Origin: Prado023 sp963714995
GTDB taxonomy: Bacteria; Actinomycetota; Actinomycetes; S36-B12; CAIYMF01
DNA: 64,000 nucleotides
Assembly (NCBI GenBank): GCA_963714995.1
Contig: CAVQQP010000009.1
Coordinates: forward strand, 1-64,000
Reading direction: 5' to 3'
Shown: positions 7,994 through 17,340 of the stretch, piece after piece
Position numbering within the stretch: the stretch's first letter is position 1
Layout: each line of letters opens with the position of its first letter
Notes under the pieces: generated by a model
What the model was told of the DNA's origin: nothing
The model's database searches: none
The model's input: the letters and a program-made list of their open reading frames with translations, nothing else
Made by a program: the position numbers and the translations under genes

Positions 7994-8437
7994 ATGCGCA
8001 CGTACAGCCCCAAGGCTGGCGAGATCACCCGCCAGTGGCACGTCATCGACGCGACCGACGTCGTCCTCGGCCGGTTGGCCTCCCACGCCGCCGTCCTCCT
8101 GCGCGGCAAGCACAAGCCGACGTTCGCCCCGCACGTGGACATGGGCGACTTCGTGATCATCATCAATGCCGAGAAGGTGGCGCTGTCCGGCGCCAAGCGC
8201 GAGCAGAAGATGGACTACCGGCACTCCGGGTACCCGGGCGGCCTGCGCGCCACCTCGTACGCCGACCTGCTGGCGACCAACCCGCGTCGTGCGGTGGAGA
8301 AGGCCGTCAAGGGCATGCTCCCGCACAACAAGCTCGGCCGCGCCCAGTCCGCCAAGCTCAAGGTCTACGCCGGCCCCGAGCACCCGCACGCGGCGCAGCA
8401 GCCCGTGCCGTTCACGATCTCCCAGGTCGCGCAGTAA
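7994..8437 (+). CDS. rplM: 50S ribosomal protein L13
   Basis: A 147-residue L13 of normal length, an early 23S rRNA assembly protein. It begins MRTYSPKAGEITRQWHVID and has the conserved VLGRLAS, LRGKHKPTFAPH and KMDYRHSGYPGGL blocks. ATG 7994 was chosen over upstream starts that add unrelated sequence. It is followed 34 bases later by rpsI, the invariant partner. Confidence 0.98.
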   Translation: MRTYSPKAGEITRQWHVIDATDVVLGRLASHAAVLLRGKHKPTFAPHVDMGDFVIIINAEKVALSGAKREQKMDYRHSGYPGGLRATSYADLLATNPRRAVEKAVKGMLPHNKLGRAQSAKLKVYAGPEHPHAAQQPVPFTISQVAQ

Positions 8438-8471
8438 GCGCCACGGCGACCCCGTCAAACGAAAGGAACCC

Positions 8472-8969
<498 letters not shown>

Positions 8970-8974
8970 GAGAG

Positions 8975-8998
8975 GGTGGACACGCCCGCGTGTCCACC
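8975..8998 (+). terminator. hairpin terminator after rpsI
   Basis: GGTGGACACG at 8975-8984 pairs perfectly with CGTGTCCACC at 8989-8998 around a four-base loop, starting five bases after the rpsI stop. No T tract follows, as is common in high-GC actinomycetes. Confidence 0.65.
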
Positions 8999-9056
8999 TG
9001 ACCGAAGAGCGCAGCTGCATCCCGCACCGCGGGATGACAGCACGCGCAGATCGTCC

Positions 9057-9097
9057 GAACGCCGGTGCAGGATCCTCGGGTCCGCGCACCGGCGTTC
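9057..9097. terminator. second hairpin, possibly ending the opposing small membrane-protein gene
   Basis: A 12-bp perfect inverted repeat (9057-9068 with 9086-9097, GAACGCCGGTGC arms) lies between rpsI and the convergent gene ending at 9117. A smaller CATCCCGC/GCGGGATG hairpin sits just before it. Confidence 0.5.
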
Positions 9098-9116
9098 GCG
9101 CGTGGTGGACGTGGGC

Positions 9117-9431
9117 TCACCTGCCGGGCCAGGCCAGATCTCCCCGCGCGTCATGCTCGACCGTCTCGCCCCCTGAGACCTCGGGAGCTGATGGATCGTC
9201 AGGGGCCGGAGGGTCGGTCGAGGCGTCCAGCCGCGATCGCCGGCTCAGCCACCGGGTTGCCCGCTGCAGCTGGGCCCCCAGGTGGGTCACAGCGAGCCAC
9301 ACGACCGCGACCAGGGACGTCGCCATCACCATCCAGATCCAGGGGTCGGCAGCCGCGGTCAGGACGACGATGGCACCGGAGGACACCAGCATCCACGTGG
9401 GCCACCGTGTGCCTGAACCCTGCCTCGCCAT
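9117..9431 (-). CDS. small hypothetical membrane protein
   Basis: A 104-residue protein with two closely spaced hydrophobic segments (about residues 12-28 and 30-50: WMLVSSGAIVVLTAAA, WIWMVMATSLVAVVWLAV) followed by a basic stretch and a Pro/Asp-rich hydrophilic tail. No family was recognised. ATG 9429-9431 is chosen because it places the first hydrophobic segment near the N-terminus. It faces rpsI, and hairpins separate the two. Codon bias and topology support a real gene, but there is no homology evidence. Confidence 0.55.
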   Translation of the reverse strand: MARQGSGTRWPTWMLVSSGAIVVLTAAADPWIWMVMATSLVAVVWLAVTHLGAQLQRATRWLSRRSRLDASTDPPAPDDPSAPEVSGGETVEHDARGDLAWPGR

Positions 9432-9570
9432 ACCTCCAGCGTCGTCCGGGCGCAGCGGATGGGCAATGGTCGGAGGGCCCGATGTGCGCCCTCGGCCCGG
9501 GCTTGGCGCGCGGCCGCGCTGATGACGACGGGTAGAGTCGCCGGGGAGCCACCGAAGCAGGAGGTACGTC

Positions 9571-10932
9571 GTGGGATCGCTGTTCGGAACCGATGGGGTG
9601 CGGGGGCTGGCCAACCGGGACCTGACGGCGGACCTCGCACTGGACCTGGCGGGCGCCGCGGCGCACGTGCTCGGCGAGCTCGGTGAGCTGCATGCCGGGC
9701 GACCCGGGGCGCGCCCCCGCGCGGTGGTGGGCCGCGACCCCCGTGCCAGTGGCGAGTTCCTCGAGGCGGCCACGGTCGCCGGCCTGGCCAGTGCGGGCCT
9801 CGACGTGCTCGTGCTCGGGGTCCTGCCCACGCCCGGGGTCGCCCACCTGACCGCCGAGCTGGGCGTCGACCTCGGCGTGATGATCTCGGCCTCGCACAAC
9901 CCGATGCCGGACAACGGGATCAAGTTCTTCGCCCGGGGCGGGCACAAGCTGGCCGACGAGGTCGAGGCGCAGATCGAGGCCCGGCTCGATGAGGGCTGGG
10001 AGCGACCAGTGGGTGCCGGCGTGGGCCGGGTCGTGCACTACGACGACGCGCTGGGCGACTACGTCGAGCACCTGCTCTCCTGCACGCCCAACCGCCTGAA
10101 CGGCCTGCGGGTGGTCGTCGACACGGGCAACGGCGCGGCGGCCGGCGCGTCACCCCGTGCGCTGCGGCGCATGGGCGCCGAGGTGCTGGCGATCCACTCC
10201 AGCCCCGACGGCTACAACATCAACGAGGGCTGCGGCTCGACGCACATGGCTGACCTGCGGGCGGCGGTCGTCGAGCACGGCTACGACGTCGGGATCGCCC
10301 ATGACGGTGACGCTGACCGCTGCCTGGCCGTCGACGCCCAGGGCAACCTGGTCGACGGCGACGAGATCATGGCCGTGCTCGCACTGGCCAAGCGCGACCG
10401 GGGTCGGCTGGTGGACAACACCGTCGTGGCCACCGTGATGTCCAACCTCGGCTTCAAGCTCGCGATGCAGCGCGAGGGCATCACCGTGGTCGAGACGGGC
10501 GTCGGTGACCGGTACGTCCTCGAGGCGATGCGCGCCCACGGGTACAGCCTCGGAGGGGAGCAGAGCGGTCACGTCGTCCTGCTCGACTACGCGACGACCG
10601 GGGACGGGACGCTGACGGCCCTGCACCTGCTGGCCCGGATGGCCGACACCGGCCGGTCCCTGTCGGATCTCGCCTCGGTCATGACGAAGCTGCCGCAGGT
10701 GCTGATCAACGTGCGTGGGGTGGACCGGGCGGCCGTCGGCACGGCGCCGGGCCTTGCCGCCGCGGTGGACGCCGCCAGCGCCAGGCTCGGCGAGACCGGT
10801 CGCGTCCTGCTGCGCCCCAGCGGCACCGAGCCCCTCGTCCGGGTGATGGTGGAGGCACCGACCGACGCGGAGGCACGCTCCGTGGCCGAGGCGCTGGCGG
10901 GCGCGGTGGCCCGGGAGATCCCGCTGCCGTAG
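9571..10932 (+). CDS. glmM: phosphoglucosamine mutase
   Basis: A 453-residue enzyme converting glucosamine-6-phosphate to glucosamine-1-phosphate for UDP-GlcNAc and cell-wall synthesis. The phosphoserine is S108 in ISASHNPMPDNG, the metal loop is DGDADR, and the C-terminal phosphate-binding motif is RPSGTEPLVRVM. GTG 9571 has GGAGGT at 9560-9565. It lies 48 bases before glmS, which makes its substrate. Confidence 0.97.
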   Translation: MGSLFGTDGVRGLANRDLTADLALDLAGAAAHVLGELGELHAGRPGARPRAVVGRDPRASGEFLEAATVAGLASAGLDVLVLGVLPTPGVAHLTAELGVDLGVMISASHNPMPDNGIKFFARGGHKLADEVEAQIEARLDEGWERPVGAGVGRVVHYDDALGDYVEHLLSCTPNRLNGLRVVVDTGNGAAAGASPRALRRMGAEVLAIHSSPDGYNINEGCGSTHMADLRAAVVEHGYDVGIAHDGDADRCLAVDAQGNLVDGDEIMAVLALAKRDRGRLVDNTVVATVMSNLGFKLAMQREGITVVETGVGDRYVLEAMRAHGYSLGGEQSGHVVLLDYATTGDGTLTALHLLARMADTGRSLSDLASVMTKLPQVLINVRGVDRAAVGTAPGLAAAVDAASARLGETGRVLLRPSGTEPLVRVMVEAPTDAEARSVAEALAGAVAREIPLP

Positions 10933-10967
10933 GCGCGCGCCCGGCCCGGGGCCGCACACGGGCCGAC

Positions 10968-10973
10968 TACTCT
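10968..10973 (+). promoter_or_regulatory. -10 element for a leaderless glmS transcript
   Basis: TACTCT lies seven bases before ATG 10981, so transcription is predicted to begin at or next to the start codon. Confidence 0.5.
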
Positions 10974-10980
10974 TGGGCGC

Positions 10981-12828
10981 ATGTGCGGAATCGTGGGGTA
11001 TGCGGGTCATCGGCAGGCCGTCGACGTGGTGGTCGCCGGCCTGAAGCGTCTGGAGTACCGCGGGTACGACTCCGCCGGTGTGGCCGTCGTCGCCGACGGG
11101 CAGCTGAACGTGCGCAAGAAGGCCGGCAAGCTGGTGAACCTCCAGACGCTGCTCGCGGCCGACCCGATGGAGCCCTCCACGACCGGCATCGGGCACACCC
11201 GGTGGGCGACGCACGGCGGTCCGACCGACATCAACGCCCATCCGCACGAGTCCAGCGGGGGCCGCATCGCCGTCATCCACAACGGCATCATCGAGAACTT
11301 CGCCGAGCTCACCGCCGAGCTCGCCGAGCGCGGTGTCGTGATGGCCTCGGAGACCGACACCGAGGTCGTGGCGCATCTCCTGGAGGTCACGCTCGCTGAC
11401 ACCGGGGACCTCGCGGATGCCATGCGGGCCGCCTGCCAGCGACTGTCCGGGGCCTTCACCCTGGTGGCGGTCAGCGCCGACGAGCCGGGGCGCCTCGTGG
11501 CGGCCCGCCGCAACTCCCCGCTCGTCGTCGGGATCGGCGAGGGGGAGAACTTCCTGGCCTCCGACGTCTCGGCGTTCATCGAGTTCACCCGCGACGCGAT
11601 CGAGCTCGGGCAGGACCAGGTCGTCGACCTGCGCGCGGACGAGGTGATCGTCACCGACTTCGCCGGCCGGTCGGTGGAGGTCAGCCCGTTCACCGTGACC
11701 TGGGATGCCTCGGCCGCGGAGAAGGGCGGCTACGACCTGTTCATGCTCAAGGAGATCGCCGAGCAGCCCAAGGCCGTGGCCGACACCCTGTTGGGCCGGA
11801 TCGCCCCGGACGGCCTGCTGCGCCTCGACGAGATCCGGCTGCCCGTGGCCGAGCTCCGTGAGATCGACAAGATCGTGATCGTGGCCTGCGGCACGGCCTA
11901 CCACGCGGGGCTGGTCGCCAAGTACGCCATCGAGCACTGGTGCCGGATCCCGACGGAGGTCGAGCTGGCCAGTGAGTTCCGCTACCGGGACCCGATCCTG
12001 ACCCGGCGGATCCTGGTCATCGCCATCAGCCAGTCCGGGGAGACCATGGACACCCTGATGGCCGTGCGCCACGCCCGCGAGCAGGGCGCCCGCGTGCTGG
12101 CCATCTGCAACACCAACGGCTCGACGATCCCGCGGGAGTCCGACGCGGTCCTGTACACGCAGGCCGGTCCGGAGATCGCGGTCGCCTCGACCAAGGCCTT
12201 CCTGACGCAGATCGTGGCGGTCTACCTGGTGGCGCTGTACCTGGCCCAGGTGCGCGGCAACAAGTTCGGCGACGAGGTGGCCGCGATCGTCAGCCAGCTG
12301 GCGGCCATGCCGCGCAAGGTGGACCTGGTCCTGGACACCGTCGAGGGGGTCCGTGCGCTGGCCCAGCAGTTCGCCGGGGCGAGCTCCGTGCTGTTCATCG
12401 GCCGGCACGTGGGCTACCCGGTGGCCCTCGAGGGGGCCCTGAAGCTCAAGGAGCTGGCCTACATGCACGCCGAGGGGTTCGCTGCCGGCGAGCTCAAGCA
12501 CGGCCCCATCGCCCTGATCGAGGAGGGCGTCCCGGTGATCGTCGTCGTGCCGTCACCCAAGGGTCGCGGGGTGCTGCACGAGAAGATCATCTCCAACATC
12601 CAGGAGGTCCGGGCCCGGGGGGCGATCACGATCGTGATCGCCGAGGAGGGCGATGACGTGGTCACGCCCTACGCCGACCACCTCATCCGGATCCCGGCGT
12701 GTCCCACGCTCATGCAGCCGCTGGTGTCGACCGTCCCGCTGCAGGTGTTCGCCTGCGAGCTGGCCACGGCCAAGGGCCACGACGTCGACCAGCCGCGCAA
12801 CCTGGCCAAGTCCGTCACGGTCGAGTAG
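10981..12828 (+). CDS. glmS: glutamine-fructose-6-phosphate aminotransferase (isomerising)
   Basis: A 615-residue amidotransferase making glucosamine-6-phosphate from fructose-6-phosphate and glutamine. Cys2 of MCGIVGYAG is the Ntn glutaminase nucleophile. Two SIS sugar-isomerase domains follow (about residues 290-430 and 460-600), including ISQSGETMDTLMA and a C-terminal DQPRNLAKSVTVE. No glmS ribozyme was recognised upstream; the gene instead appears to have its own leaderless promoter. Confidence 0.97.
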   Translation: MCGIVGYAGHRQAVDVVVAGLKRLEYRGYDSAGVAVVADGQLNVRKKAGKLVNLQTLLAADPMEPSTTGIGHTRWATHGGPTDINAHPHESSGGRIAVIHNGIIENFAELTAELAERGVVMASETDTEVVAHLLEVTLADTGDLADAMRAACQRLSGAFTLVAVSADEPGRLVAARRNSPLVVGIGEGENFLASDVSAFIEFTRDAIELGQDQVVDLRADEVIVTDFAGRSVEVSPFTVTWDASAAEKGGYDLFMLKEIAEQPKAVADTLLGRIAPDGLLRLDEIRLPVAELREIDKIVIVACGTAYHAGLVAKYAIEHWCRIPTEVELASEFRYRDPILTRRILVIAISQSGETMDTLMAVRHAREQGARVLAICNTNGSTIPRESDAVLYTQAGPEIAVASTKAFLTQIVAVYLVALYLAQVRGNKFGDEVAAIVSQLAAMPRKVDLVLDTVEGVRALAQQFAGASSVLFIGRHVGYPVALEGALKLKELAYMHAEGFAAGELKHGPIALIEEGVPVIVVVPSPKGRGVLHEKIISNIQEVRARGAITIVIAEEGDDVVTPYADHLIRIPACPTLMQPLVSTVPLQVFACELATAKGHDVDQPRNLAKSVTVE

Positions 12829-12841
12829 GCGAGGGCCGCAC

Positions 12842-14287
12842 TCAGCCGATCCGCACCGCGGCGACGAAGCGGTCGCGGTACCAGGCCTCGTGCAGGGTGC
12901 GCACGCGCACGCCGCGGCGGGGGTTGGCAGCCTCGACGACCAGGCCGTCGCCGGCGTACATCGAGATGTGGCCCTTGCGCGGGGATGAGCCGTCCTGGTA
13001 GTAGAGCAGGTCCCCGGGGAGGAGGGCGTCGATGCCCACCTTCGTCCCCGCGAAGCGCTGCTGCGAGGCCAACCTCGGGAGCTTCACCCCCGCCGTCAGG
13101 TAGGCCTGCTGGACGAGGCCGGAGCAGTCGAAGACCGCCGGTCCGTTGCCGCCGAGGACATAGGGCTTGCCGACCTGGGCCAGGGCGAACACGACTGCCC
13201 GGTCGCCTGCCGTGGGATTCTCGGGCAGCGTGAAGGTGGGCGTGGGGATCGTGGCGGGAGCCGGGGTCGGGGGAGCGGGAGGTGCTGTCGGGGCCGTGGG
13301 GGGCACGGTGCGCCCCGTCAGGATGGCCTCCCAGGTGGCGGCGTCGACCGTCCCGGTGACGGGGATCGCCAGACCTGCCTGGTAGGCCGTGACCGCGCCG
13401 GTCGTCAGCCGGCCGAAGAACCCGGTGGCTGGTGACACCCGCAGGTACTGCTGCACGTAGGTGACCGCCGGGTCGCCGGGGCCCATCCCGGACGTCAGCA
13501 CCGGTCGGGCGGCCGCGGCCTGCTCCGGGGTCAGGGCGGGGGGCGCGGGCGTGGTCGGGGGCGCATCCGGGGTGGCGGGGGTGGCGGGCGTGCCCCCGGC
13601 GTCCAGGGGCAGTTCGATGGCACCCTCGGAGGCGAGCAGGACCTTCCAGGTGGCCGGCCCCACCGTGCCGGTGGTCGTGAGGCCCTTGTCCTTCTGCAGC
13701 CGGGTCACGGCCGCCCGGGTCACGGTGCCGTAGTAGCCGGTGGCGGGGGCGATCCCCAGCTTCTCCTGGACGTACACCACAGCCGGTCCGCGCGAGCCCG
13801 CCTTCAGCGACGGCTTCTCCTGGGCGGCCTGCGCCGGAGTGGGTTCCGCGGCTGCTGGCTGATCGGCCGGCTCGGTCGCAGGGGCCGGGTCCGTTGCCGG
13901 GGTCGAGGTCGACGCTGAGCTGAGCAGGACCGTCCAGGTGCTCGCCGAGACCTTCCCGGTGGCCTTGAGGCCGTGGCGCTTCTGGACCGCCCGGACCGCC
14001 TTGGCAGTGAGGGGGCCGTAGTAGCCGCTGGCTGGCTTCACGCCGAGCGTGGTCTGCACGTAGACCACTGCTGGGCTGCGTGAGCCCAGCCGAAGTGCGG
14101 GGCGGAGCGTGGCCGCGGCGGCTGCGGCAGCAGCGGTAGGAGTCGCCGCATTCGCCAGGGCCTGGACCGGCGCACTCTGGCTGGTCTCCGCCGGGTCCGC
14201 CCCGGGAAGCCCGAGAGCCTGCGCCGGCAGGCCGAGCCCGCTGACGAGCGCAGCCGAGAGGATCGTGCACCCCACAGTCTTCTTCAT
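12842..14287 (-). CDS. secreted peptidoglycan hydrolase: three PG-binding domains plus NlpC/P60
   Basis: A 481-residue exported protein. A signal peptide covers about residues 1-25 (MKKTVGCTILSAALVSGLGLPAQA). Three PG_binding_1 repeats follow, each with VVYVQ/VTYVQ, GYYG/GFFG and TGTV/TGKV-type blocks, separated by Pro/Thr/Ala-rich linkers. A C-terminal NlpC/P60 domain has catalytic Cys in FDCSGLVQQAY and His in KGHISMYAGDG. It should cleave peptidoglycan stem peptides outside the membrane. The leader carries a c-di-AMP riboswitch, a known pairing for actinomycete wall hydrolases. Confidence 0.92.
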   Translation of the reverse strand: MKKTVGCTILSAALVSGLGLPAQALGLPGADPAETSQSAPVQALANAATPTAAAAAAAATLRPALRLGSRSPAVVYVQTTLGVKPASGYYGPLTAKAVRAVQKRHGLKATGKVSASTWTVLLSSASTSTPATDPAPATEPADQPAAAEPTPAQAAQEKPSLKAGSRGPAVVYVQEKLGIAPATGYYGTVTRAAVTRLQKDKGLTTTGTVGPATWKVLLASEGAIELPLDAGGTPATPATPDAPPTTPAPPALTPEQAAAARPVLTSGMGPGDPAVTYVQQYLRVSPATGFFGRLTTGAVTAYQAGLAIPVTGTVDAATWEAILTGRTVPPTAPTAPPAPPTPAPATIPTPTFTLPENPTAGDRAVVFALAQVGKPYVLGGNGPAVFDCSGLVQQAYLTAGVKLPRLASQQRFAGTKVGIDALLPGDLLYYQDGSSPRKGHISMYAGDGLVVEAANPRRGVRVRTLHEAWYRDRFVAAVRIG

Positions 14288-14300
14288 CGTGTATCCCTCA

Positions 14301-14494
14301 TCGCCTGCGAGGTGAGCTGTCGGGTCCCGTGCGCATGCTCAGGCATGCGCCGCAGCGTCCGGCCGGTCGTGCGCCGGGTGCTGCCGGGACCCCGAGGGTT
14401 TCCACGGGCTGGTGGCCCGTGCGAACCCAGTGGTGCGTGGGTCCCCCGCTCCCGCCCTGGTTGGGGAAGTATCGGAGGGGGCGGGATTCGGCGA
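14301..14494 (-). ncRNA. c-di-AMP riboswitch (ydaO-yuaA type) in the hydrolase leader
   Basis: On the minus strand the leader contains the class-typical blocks in order: TCGCC (5' side of P1), a GGGAGCGGGGGACCCA segment with CTGGGTTC downstream, then CCCGACAGCTCACCTCGCAG and GGCGA, which closes P1. The Shine-Dalgarno GAGGG (14295-14299) begins right after the aptamer, 7 bases before the ATG, so ligand binding could act on translation as well as transcription. The assignment rests on motif recall, not a covariance search. Confidence 0.85.
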
Positions 14495-14530
14495 CCTCCG
14501 ACGCGATCCCGGGTGGGACCGTGCCGCACG

Positions 14531-14559
14531 TTACCAATGTGACGGGTGGTACGGATAAT
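14531..14559 (+). promoter_or_regulatory. probable nnr promoter
   Basis: TTACCA at 14531-14536 and GATAAT at 14554-14559 are 17 bases apart, followed by a leader of about 50 bases. It lies just upstream of the divergent riboswitch. Confidence 0.5.
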
Positions 14560-14616
14560 CCGGGTTGTCCCGGGCTGTGTGTCGGTATGTGGTAAGCAGG
14601 GATCTCGGAGGTGGAG

Positions 14617-16167
14617 ATGCGCGCGATCTGCTCGGTGGAGGCGGTCCGACGGGCCGAGGCCGGGGCTGGTGTGCCCGAGCCGGTGCTCATGCAGCGGGCC
14701 TCGACGGCCCTCGCCGGCATCTGCCTGGACCTGCTGCGGGGGCACCGCCCGCGCGTGCTGGGTGCCCGTGTGGTGGCCCTGGTCGGGTCGGGGAACAACG
14801 GCGGGGATGCCCTGTGGGCCCTGGCGCTCCTCGCCCGGCGGGGCGTGGCGACGACCGCCGTCGGCGACCCGGGGCGCATGCACCGCGATGGCGCTGCGGC
14901 AGCCAGGGCCGCAGGGACCCGCGTGATCCCCTGGGAGAGTCCTGAGGTCGCGGCCGCGATCACCTCCGCCGATCTCGTCCTCGACGGGATCCTGGGCATC
15001 GGCGGTGCCGGGGAGGTCCGTGAGCCGGCTGCCCGCGCCGTGCGCGCCGTGCTCGGGTCCGGCGTTCCCGTGGTGGCGGTGGATGTGCCCAGCGGGGTGG
15101 ACACCGACACCGGAGCGGTACCGGGGCTGGCCATGGCGGCGGACGTCACAGTGTGCTTCGGGACGCTCAAGCCGGCTCTGGTGGTGCCGCCCGCGCGCTC
15201 CCTCGCCGGTGCCGTCACGGTTGTCGACATCGGCCTGCGCCCCGACGATCTTGAGCCGACCGCATGGGCGCTGTCGCTGGCCGACCTCGTCGTCCGCGGC
15301 CCCGCGCCCGAGGCCCACAAGTACTCCCGTGGGACTGTCGGCGTCACTGCGGGCAGTCCCGGATACCCCGGGGCAGCGGTCCTGGCTGTCGGCGGTGCCC
15401 GGATGGCCGGAGCGGGGCTGGTGGCGTTCGGACCGGCGCCCCGGGGGGAGCCGCCCGCACCGGAGTGGCCCGCCGGCATCCGCGCGACACCGGCCCACCC
15501 GGCGGGACTGGACCCGGTCGCCGCCCTGGTGCTGGCGCGCTACCCGGATGTCGTCCTGGACGGCGGCGATCGTGCCGTGGACGCACGGTGCGTCGGCCCG
15601 GGGTTGGGTCGGGACCGCGACGCGACCGAGTCCGTCCTGCGCGCCCTGGCTGACCCGGCGCCGCTGGTGCTTGATGCCTCCGCGCTGGCGGTGCTGACCC
15701 GCCAGGACGGTCGGAGGGCGCTCGCCGATCGTGCTGGGGCGGGATGGGTCAGTGTCCTGACCCCGCACGCCGGTGAGTTCGCCCGGGCGGGGTTCGACCC
15801 GTCCGGCGGACCCCTCGTGGCGGCCCGTCGGGCGGCCCAGGAGTCCGGGGCGGTGCTGGTCCTCAAGGGGCCGGGGACCGTGGTCGCAGCCCCGGGCGCG
15901 ACCTACGTGGACACCTTCGGAGACGCGTCCCTGGCGACGGCCGGATCCGGGGACGTGCTGGCCGGCCTCATCGCCGGCATGCTCGCGACGGCAGTCCGGG
16001 CCGGCGATCTGGATCCGGCGGGTGCCGCCCTGGTCGCGGCCAGGGCCGTGGGCCTGCACGGCCTGGCTGGCCGGCTGGCAGCCGGGGACGGCGCACCGGT
16101 GACCGCGGTCGAGGTGCTGGCCCATCTGCGGGCCGCGCACGCCGCGGCGGCCGCGGCGCTCACCTGA
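14617..16167 (+). CDS. nnr: bifunctional NAD(P)H-hydrate epimerase / ADP-dependent dehydratase
   Basis: A 516-residue fused repair enzyme that restores damaged NADHX and NADPHX. The N-terminal epimerase domain (about 1-210) has GSGNNGGDALWALAL. The C-terminal dehydratase domain (about 225-510) has KYSRGTVGV, LTPHAGEFAR and GSGDVLAGLIAGMLA. ATG 14617 is preferred to GTG 14611 because GGAGG at 14607-14611 is correctly spaced for it. The glmS-nnr-alr neighbourhood is typical of actinomycetes. Confidence 0.93.
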   Translation: MRAICSVEAVRRAEAGAGVPEPVLMQRASTALAGICLDLLRGHRPRVLGARVVALVGSGNNGGDALWALALLARRGVATTAVGDPGRMHRDGAAAARAAGTRVIPWESPEVAAAITSADLVLDGILGIGGAGEVREPAARAVRAVLGSGVPVVAVDVPSGVDTDTGAVPGLAMAADVTVCFGTLKPALVVPPARSLAGAVTVVDIGLRPDDLEPTAWALSLADLVVRGPAPEAHKYSRGTVGVTAGSPGYPGAAVLAVGGARMAGAGLVAFGPAPRGEPPAPEWPAGIRATPAHPAGLDPVAALVLARYPDVVLDGGDRAVDARCVGPGLGRDRDATESVLRALADPAPLVLDASALAVLTRQDGRRALADRAGAGWVSVLTPHAGEFARAGFDPSGGPLVAARRAAQESGAVLVLKGPGTVVAAPGATYVDTFGDASLATAGSGDVLAGLIAGMLATAVRAGDLDPAGAALVAARAVGLHGLAGRLAAGDGAPVTAVEVLAHLRAAHAAAAAALT

Positions 16168-16203
16168 CACGCACCCGTCCTCGCCGTGGGGCAGGATGGG
16201 GGC

Positions 16204-17340
16204 GTGGGTGCGCGCGCCGTCTGTGAGGTCGACCTGGATGCGATCTCGGCCAACGTCGAGGTCCTGCGCGCGCATGCGCCCTCGGCGGCGCTGCTGGCCG
16301 TGGTCAAGGCCGACGCCTACGGCCACGGGCTGCTCCCCGCGGCCCGGGCCGCCCTCTCCGGGGGCGCCGACTGGCTGGGCACGGCGCTGCTGTCCGAGGC
16401 CGCCGAGCTGCGCCAGCAGGGGGTCACGGTCCCGGTCCTGGCGTGGTTGTGGGCGCCCGGTGACGACGACCTGGTGGCCTGCGTGCGTGACGAGATCGAC
16501 GTCACGGCGAGCTCCCTGTGGCAGCTGCAGGCGCTGACCGCGGCCTCGCACGCCACCGGGGTGCGTGCTCGGGTGCAGCTCAAGGTCGACACCGGGTTGG
16601 GCCGCAACGGGGCAACCGCCGACGACTGGCCGGTCCTGGTGCAGCGGGCCGCGCAGCTGCAGGCCAGCGGCACGCTGGAGGTCACCGGCGTCTGGTCGCA
16701 CTTCGCCGTCGCCGACGCGCCGAGCAGCCGGACCAACGCCGATCAGCTGGTCGCCTTCGACGCAGCCCTCGCGGTCGTGGCCGCGGCCGGACTCACCCCG
16801 CGTGTGCGCCACATCGCCAACTCGGCGGCGACGCTGGCGTCCCCGGCGGCGCACTACGACCTGGTCCGCCCGGGGATCGCGGTCTACGGGGTGTCCCCCG
16901 GCGGCGAGCTGGGCCCTCCCGAGCACTACGGGCTGGCCCCGGCGATGACGCTGCGGGCCCGCCTCGCCGGGGTCAAGCGGGTCCCGGCCGGGCAGGGCGT
17001 CTCGTACGGCCACGAGTACGTCACCACCGTGCCGACGACGCTCGGGCTGGTGCCCCTGGGCTACGCCGACGGGATCCCCCGCGCTGCCGGTGGTCGGGGT
17101 CCCGTGCTGGCGGCCGGGCGGCGCCGCACCATCGCCGGGCGCGTCTGCATGGACCAGTTCGTGCTCGACCTCGGCGACGACCCAGCCGAGGCCGGCGACG
17201 AGGTCGTGCTGTTCGGCAGCCCGCAGCGCGGGGAGCCGACGGCCGAGGACTGGGCCGTGGCGGCGGGGACCATCGGCTACGAGATCATCACCCGGCTCGG
17301 TCCCCGGATCCAGCGGGTCACCCGGGGGGTGGGGGCGTGA
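16204..17340 (+). CDS. alr: alanine racemase
   Basis: A 378-residue PLP enzyme making D-alanine for peptidoglycan. The PLP lysine is in VVKADAYGHG near residue 38, and the catalytic tyrosine is in GVSYGHEY. The N-terminal TIM barrel is followed by a beta domain with RVCMDQF. GTG 16204 is chosen because the domain starts at once (ARAVCEVDLDAI); GTG 16186 adds six residues. The stop overlaps the next start as GTGA. Confidence 0.95.
   Translation: MGARAVCEVDLDAISANVEVLRAHAPSAALLAVVKADAYGHGLLPAARAALSGGADWLGTALLSEAAELRQQGVTVPVLAWLWAPGDDDLVACVRDEIDVTASSLWQLQALTAASHATGVRARVQLKVDTGLGRNGATADDWPVLVQRAAQLQASGTLEVTGVWSHFAVADAPSSRTNADQLVAFDAALAVVAAAGLTPRVRHIANSAATLASPAAHYDLVRPGIAVYGVSPGGELGPPEHYGLAPAMTLRARLAGVKRVPAGQGVSYGHEYVTTVPTTLGLVPLGYADGIPRAAGGRGPVLAAGRRRTIAGRVCMDQFVLDLGDDPAEAGDEVVLFGSPQRGEPTAEDWAVAAGTIGYEIITRLGPRIQRVTRGVGA

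Noticed and set aside
10933..10980. glmS ribozyme
   Set aside because: The gap before glmS is only 48 bases, too short for the ribozyme, and a leaderless promoter explains it.
10150..12501. 783-codon minus-strand frame across glmM and glmS
   Set aside because: Its composition (His/Asp/Arg/Gly-rich) is typical of an antisense shadow of high-GC genes.
16518..17336. Extension of the alpha/beta hydrolase frame far upstream into alr
   Set aside because: The upstream part is a shadow of alr; the GTGA overlap at 17337 gives a natural start.
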